Below are positions 59,801 through 64,000 of a stretch of 64,000 bases of DNA, one piece after another. Origin of the DNA: Monosiga brevicollis MX1 (Eukaryota > Opisthokonta > Choanoflagellata > Craspedida > Salpingoecidae); contig NW_001865039.1 of assembly GCF_000002865.3 (NCBI RefSeq), positions 2,088,438 to 2,152,437 on the forward strand, read 5' to 3'. Position numbers and translations under genes: made by a program. Under the pieces are notes generated by a model. The model worked only from the letters and a program-made list of their open reading frames with translations, did not search any database and was not told the origin of the DNA. The first letter of the stretch is position 1; each line of letters begins with the position of its first letter.

Positions 59801-62800
59801 GCTGAAGCGACGGGAGCATGAGGACCTGGAGCGTCACCCTCGGGAGTACGATGTGTCGGCGCGGAGCGACCGCCGTCCATCGGATCAGATGCCCGAGGAT
59901 GTGGAGGAGCGACGACGCCGGGGCCCCGTGGGTGCGCCGGACGAGTATGTGCCGAAGCGACGGGAGCATGAGGACCTGGAGCGTCACCCTCGGGAGTACG
60001 ATGTGTCGGCGCGGAGCGACCGCCGTCCATCGGATCAGATGCCCGAGGATGTGGAGGAGCGACGACGCCGGGGCCCCGTGGGTGCGCCAGACGAGTATGT
60101 GCCGAAGCGACGGGAGCATGAGGACCTGGAGCGTCACCCTCGGGAGTACGATGTGTCGGCGCGGAGCGACCGCCGTCCATCGGATCAGATGCCCGAGGAT
60201 GTGGAGGAGCGACGACGCCGGGGCCCCGTGGGTGCGCCGGACGAGTATGTGCCGAAGCGACGGGAGCATGAGGACCTGGAGCGTCACCCTCGGGAGTACG
60301 ATGTGTCGGCGCGGAGCGACCGCCGTCCATCGAATGACTGTTCTTCCTTTTCCCGAGGATGTCTCATCAAGCGAAGATCACGCGTCCTCTCGTCTACAAC
60401 CGCGGAGCTCTCGGCCCGTTTCTCGTGACTCGTCACTCCACCGACTCGCTCGAAGCACACACCAGCCAGTTCGCAATCTTAGCCAAGCTTCTGTTGACCT
60501 TCCCCCTCAACAGCTGCCCGCCCCGATCGAGGTTCCGGCAGACTATGTGCACAAGCCTCATCGCGATGACGAGCGCTCGATGCGTGAGCGACGTCGTATT
60601 GTTCGCGAGTATGAGGACGAGTCGGATGCGCCCGAAGCGCTGGAGTCGTCGCGCCGGCCGCTGCCCGCCCCGATCGAGGTTCCGGCGGACTATGTGCACA
60701 AGCCTCATCGCGATGACGAGCGCTCGATGCGTGAGCGACGTCGTATTGTTCGCGAGTATGAGGACGAGTCGGATGCGCCCGAAGCGCTGGAGTCGTCGCG
60801 CCGGCCGCTGCCCGCCCCGATCGAGGTTCCGGCGGACTATGTGCACAAGCCTCATCGCGATGACGAGCGCTCGATGCGTGAGCGACGTCGTATTGTTCGC
60901 GAGTATGAGGACGAGTTGGACGCCGTGAACAACCGCGGCCAGAGCCGCGCCATCCGCAAGTCAGAGGGACATGCTCTCTCCTCTGAATCAGACTCGAGTG
61001 ATTACGATGAATTGATCATCCGGGAACGGCGCGTCATCCAGCGCGAGTATTACACAGATGAGGACGACAACCAGCCAACGGGGGCTGCCCACCGCGAACC
61101 GCGAAACATTGAAGATATCACGCGCCGTCCGCTGCCTGCGCCCATCGTAGCGCCAGAGGATTATAAATCAACCCCTCGCCGCCATTCGGAAGAAGACCGA
61201 CAGGAGAGGCGCGTTGTTCGGCGTGTTTACGCGGAGGAGCGGGACGCAGGTCATGGGGTCCAACGCGAGCCTCGCCTTCTGGAGGAGTATTCTCGTCGAC
61301 CTCTCCCAGCACCCGTAAGTGCCCCAAGTGACTATGTTTCAAAAGCACGGGATGATGAAGAGTTTCGCTTGCGTCATTCACGAGTGGTTCGCACCGACTT
61401 TGAGGAGATGGACGACGAACGACAGCAACGACATTCTCATCTTCACGAGGAAGGCCATCGCCAACAATTGCCTGATCCCATCAAAGTGCCAAGCGATTAC
61501 CAGAAGCCCGTGCTTCGAGACGACGAGTACCGCGTTCGCGAGCGCCTGGAAGTTGTGCATGAGGCAGTGGATGACAGCGAGTCTGCGTTGCCTGTGCGGC
61601 GCGTGCCAGTGGTTGGATCTGGCAGTAAGAGCTCGAGTCGCCTGGCTGAACACTCGGATTATCGTGAGGTGGTCGACAAGTCAGAAGTAGATGAATGGGT
61701 GGTGACAGAGGGGTCATATCAAGTGCGCACGGGGGCCGATTCGGAGGAGTATTTGCCTTTGGCACGCTTGCCCAAGAGCCATCCTCCCATTGTAGTAAGT
61801 ATGGTTGAATGCACCGTGTCTTTGGTTTCCTCTGTTGCAGCGCATGCAAACCCGTTCATTTCGATATCATCACCTCTGCGCGTAAACGTTGACGTTGCCT
61901 CTTTTGTTTGCAGAGCCGCTCCCCTCGTATGGTCGTTAAGGAAAAGATCGTGGAGGATCTCTACAGTGAGGACTCGGAGGGCAGCGAGGTTGACGAGGAG
62001 GACAGTGAAGACGAGAGTTGGACGGAAACTGAGGTGTGTTCTGCGCCTGTACTTTGCTTTACTGCTGACTCGCCTTACATGCCACGCTTGTGATGGGCCT
62101 TGATTGTCTCTTTTGGTCGCGCTGATCTGGTTGCATTCCTTGTAGGGCCAACACATTCGGTTGGTTGGTGTGCGTGAGATTCAAACAGTAACCCGCACGA
62201 CGTTTTACAGCGACGATCGAGAACCAGAGCAAGAGATTGAACAGAACGATCGTGAGCTCTCAGAAGTCGAGATTCGTGAGCGCAACCTTTACGCCAAGGT
62301 AAACTCTTGTTTTGTGTTTAGGGTTGATAACTATGAGCCTTGCAGTCGCAGAAGTATTCTGGCGGTGCTAATTGGCTTGCCACTGCATGATGCAAACTTC
62401 TAGGCAGAAGAGCTTTTCTCGCGGTCTGTTGCATCACAGGCCATCACATCGTCTGAGATGGTCTCAGGAACACGCCTGACACTGCGCCAAGAGGAGACAT
62501 CGCCCTCGGATGACTATGAACAAGAAAAGTTTTTGTTTGGTAGCGACCACCATGTCGCCCGCAGATTGGAGTTGACGTCAGGGGCCAACCGATCTGACCA
62601 ACTGGCGGTTCGATCGAGCAGCAAGGCTGAGTCGCGCCACGCGCACCGCCGAGAGCATCAACATCGCCTCCGATCACAGCACCACAGCCGCCATGAGGAA
62701 GGTCATAGTGCTTTGTTGGGGCAGCCTTCCCTGTTTCGATTGCAGCCAACATTGAAGGATACACACCGAGGACATTCCGACCGGCATGGATTCGGTCATC

Positions 62801-62862
62801 GCAACCATCATTCTCATCAAAACCATTACGAACAAGAGTACCAGTATGAGGTTCAGCTCTAA
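53841..62862 (+). CDS. GAS2-type CH-domain protein with long coiled coil and tandem Tyr-rich repeats
   Basis: The start at 53841 gives MDSESSKTRLLPEV; its link to the next exon (from about 54752) is not phase-proven. Phase-consistent exons (55001-55142, 55295-55517, then about 55632, 55790) build a calponin-homology domain: EDLALWFKDVLNANI, ENGVYLIQLAEAINV, ARDNVAQFIQWSRNLGV, LFESNDVVEM and GVEPPQLIKMEHEV. This matches human GAS2 EDLALWLANLLG, ARDNTANFLSWCRDLGV and GVEPPGLIKLEKE. CH domains of this type bind actin or end-binding proteins. From 56320 to 58480 is a heptad-type coiled coil. From 58885 come ten 50-residue repeats, three 49-residue repeats and degenerate relatives. Acidic exons (61915-62031, 62146-62299) and a His-rich end follow, stop 62860-62862. 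No GAR domain was found. Two uncompensated frame shifts interrupt the repeat array (59146 and about 60335). Confidence 0.78.
58885..60335 (+). repeat. Ten-copy 150-bp coding tandem repeat
   Basis: The word GACGAGTATG recurs at 58889, 59039, 59190, 59340, 59490, 59640, 59790, 59940, 60090 and 60240. Spacing is 150 bp except one 151-bp step caused by an extra G at about 59146. The unit codes for 50 residues beginning DEYVPKRREHEDLERHPREY. Copies are almost identical (A/G and C/T variants at a few sites). The last copy diverges after 60330. Confidence 0.97.
60514..60925 (+). repeat. Three-copy 147-bp coding tandem repeat
   Basis: Copies start at 60514, 60661 and 60808, exactly 147 bp apart. Each codes for LPAPIEVPADYVHKPHRDDE followed by a basic RERRRIVREYEDE segment. 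The third copy diverges after about 60913. The unit is a distant relative of the 150-bp repeat: both place an acidic-flanked Tyr after a Pro and end in an Arg-rich REY segment. Confidence 0.95.
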
Positions 62863-63061
62863 TGTGGTTGTTGAGGCCATTATTTTGAAATCTGCACGTT
62901 AGTTTGAGTCCTGTGTGTTAATAGAAGTACAGCCAGTGTGTAATTTGAGCGTCAATCAATTCAGGCAGACACCCTATTCGGGATATTCCAGTCAAGGCCC
63001 GCCAGAGCTGGAAGGGGAAGCGAACATTCATTGATCCTGCGCATCTGGGCAACTTTGTGCC

Positions 63062-64000
63062 TCACAACTCATCCTTGGAGACAGGTGCTTCCACAATCAA
63101 CAACACCTTGCCCGTACTGCCATTGGATTCCACAAAGCGGTGTGCCTCTGCGGCTTCTTGGATTGGGTATTGGCGGTCAATCACCACTCTGAGGGAAGAA
63201 AAGAGTAAAATAGCAGTTGCATTAAGCCCGGGGTAGTCAAGGATAGGAACGTGCTGCAATAGTTTCCGAGTGGTTATGCGACGTACTCAAATTCGCCTGA
63301 GGCCAGTTGTGGCAGAGCTTCCCTACCAAAACGAGCCACTAGCTCAGCCTTGTATGCGACATCTCGGCTACGCAAGGTTGTACCAATCACGCGCAGGCGC
63401 TTGCGCAAAATTCTATGGCATGGGTGGGCACGACAAATGAGATATGACAAGGACCGACGAAAGCCAATCGCTAAAGATATTTGTTCTTCGGTCTTTTGCT
63501 TAAAGTCTCTGTGCCAGTGATGTGTCTGTTAAACTTACTTGCCCAGAATGGGGCCTTCCACAGAAGGCCCACCCATGAGGCCATACACAACCCAGGTACC
63601 ATCAACGGCCAGGACCTCCGTATTGTCTTGCCAGTAGCTACCCCCCACACAGTCCAGTACCACCTAGTGCGTAGCCGATTGAGTCTGCAGCATACGCACC
63701 GCAGGAGGAGATGCGAATTTTCCTGGAGAAGCGCGCAACACCCAGGTTTACACGCAGATGTGATTTTAGGCTACTCACCTGGACGCCATCAGGATACTGT
63801 TCCTTCAAAGCAGTTGCCCAGCTCCCGTTGTGGCGATTGTAACCAGCTGTGGCACCCAAACTCTGGGCCTGTGGGCGCAGAGTATCTCCGCACGAGGGAG
63901 GGGGGATGAGACATTGCCAGAACTGAGTGCTCATTTTCAAGTGATTGAAAGGTCTCTCTTCTACTCGACGCTCAAGGTTGTGTATGATTGAGGCGTCTTG
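63062..64000 (-). CDS. TP53I3: PIG3-type quinone oxidoreductase (3' part)
   Basis: This is a zinc-independent medium-chain dehydrogenase/reductase of the NADPH:quinone oxidoreductase group. The 5' part lies beyond the right edge. Exons visible on the minus strand encode AQSLGATAGYNRHNGSWATA (human TP53I3 [20 protein letters not shown]), VVLDCVGGSYWQDNTEVLAV and DGTWVVYGLMGGPSVEGPIL (human [30 protein letters not shown]). Then come LRSRDVAYKAELVARFGREA (human LLRSRDNKYKQMLVNAF) and the last exon (63062-63188) with VVIDRQYPIQEAAEAHRFVE and GSTGKVLLIVE (human IGKIVLEL). The protein ends SKDEL at the stop 63062-63064, four to six residues beyond the usual end. Subfamily assignment is strong. Confidence 0.92.

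Noticed and set aside
58566-60330. Long minus-strand frames (573 and 398 codons) across the 150-bp repeats
   Set aside because: The 150-bp unit lacks stops in most frames, so all phases stay open. Only the plus frame encoding DEYVPKRREHEDL links to the coiled coil upstream and to related repeats downstream.
58885-60925. Evenly spaced repeats considered as a CRISPR array
   Set aside because: The repeats are contiguous 150- and 147-bp coding units without unique spacers, in a eukaryotic gene.

Overview
This window is nuclear DNA from a compact, intron-rich, GC-rich unicellular eukaryote. Short GT-AG introns interrupt almost every gene, tRNAs carry Pol III T-run terminators, and intergenic DNA is full of GA/CT, CA/GT and homopolymer tracts. 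A receptor tyrosine kinase built from putative-Ig, EGF, transmembrane and kinase modules sits beside animal-like single-copy genes (neurochondrin, translin, MFSD9, PIG3-type oxidoreductase, GAS2-type CH and GAR domains). That combination points to a choanoflagellate, most likely Monosiga-like. The assignment is an inference from gene content, not a database match.

Layout, left to right: neurochondrin (-); MFSD9-type transporter (+); three tRNA-Val genes (-); ZIP metal transporter with a long extra N-terminus (+); secreted GH65 hydrolase of the PGGHG type (+); methylthioribose-1-phosphate isomerase (-); SLC35F1/F2-type carrier (+); COX17 in three tiny exons (-); translin (+); mitochondrial p32/MAM33 (-); a 5 kb repeat-rich stretch with no gene I can support; a C2H2/C2HC zinc-finger gene with an apparent GC-AG intron (+); a PH-domain protein with a DCX/KHA-like fold (+); GPAA1 of the GPI transamidase (-); two tandem secreted type-B carboxylesterases (+,+); Maf-type nucleotide pyrophosphatase (-); receptor tyrosine kinase (+); a coiled-coil protein ending in a GAS2-related (GAR) domain and an SxIP motif (-); a GAS2-type CH-domain coiled-coil protein with large tandem repeats (+); and the 3' part of a PIG3-type quinone oxidoreductase (-).

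The genes are mostly unrelated housekeeping and cell-surface functions packed in alternating orientation, giving a series of divergent and convergent pairs. Many divergent intergenic regions carry long GA/CT tracts. The most striking arrangement is at 46-63 kb. The two halves of the animal GAS2 architecture (actin-binding-type CH and microtubule-binding GAR) lie in two head-to-head genes about 0.4 kb apart. Both encode long coiled coils with recent in-frame tandem expansions. One carries an EB1-type SxIP motif. The other carries many acidic-flanked tyrosines that could be kinase targets.

Exon boundaries were read by eye from splice consensus, reading phase and remembered family sequences. Those given exactly are phase-consistent; others are marked approximate. 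CDS spans are given from start codon to stop codon including introns.
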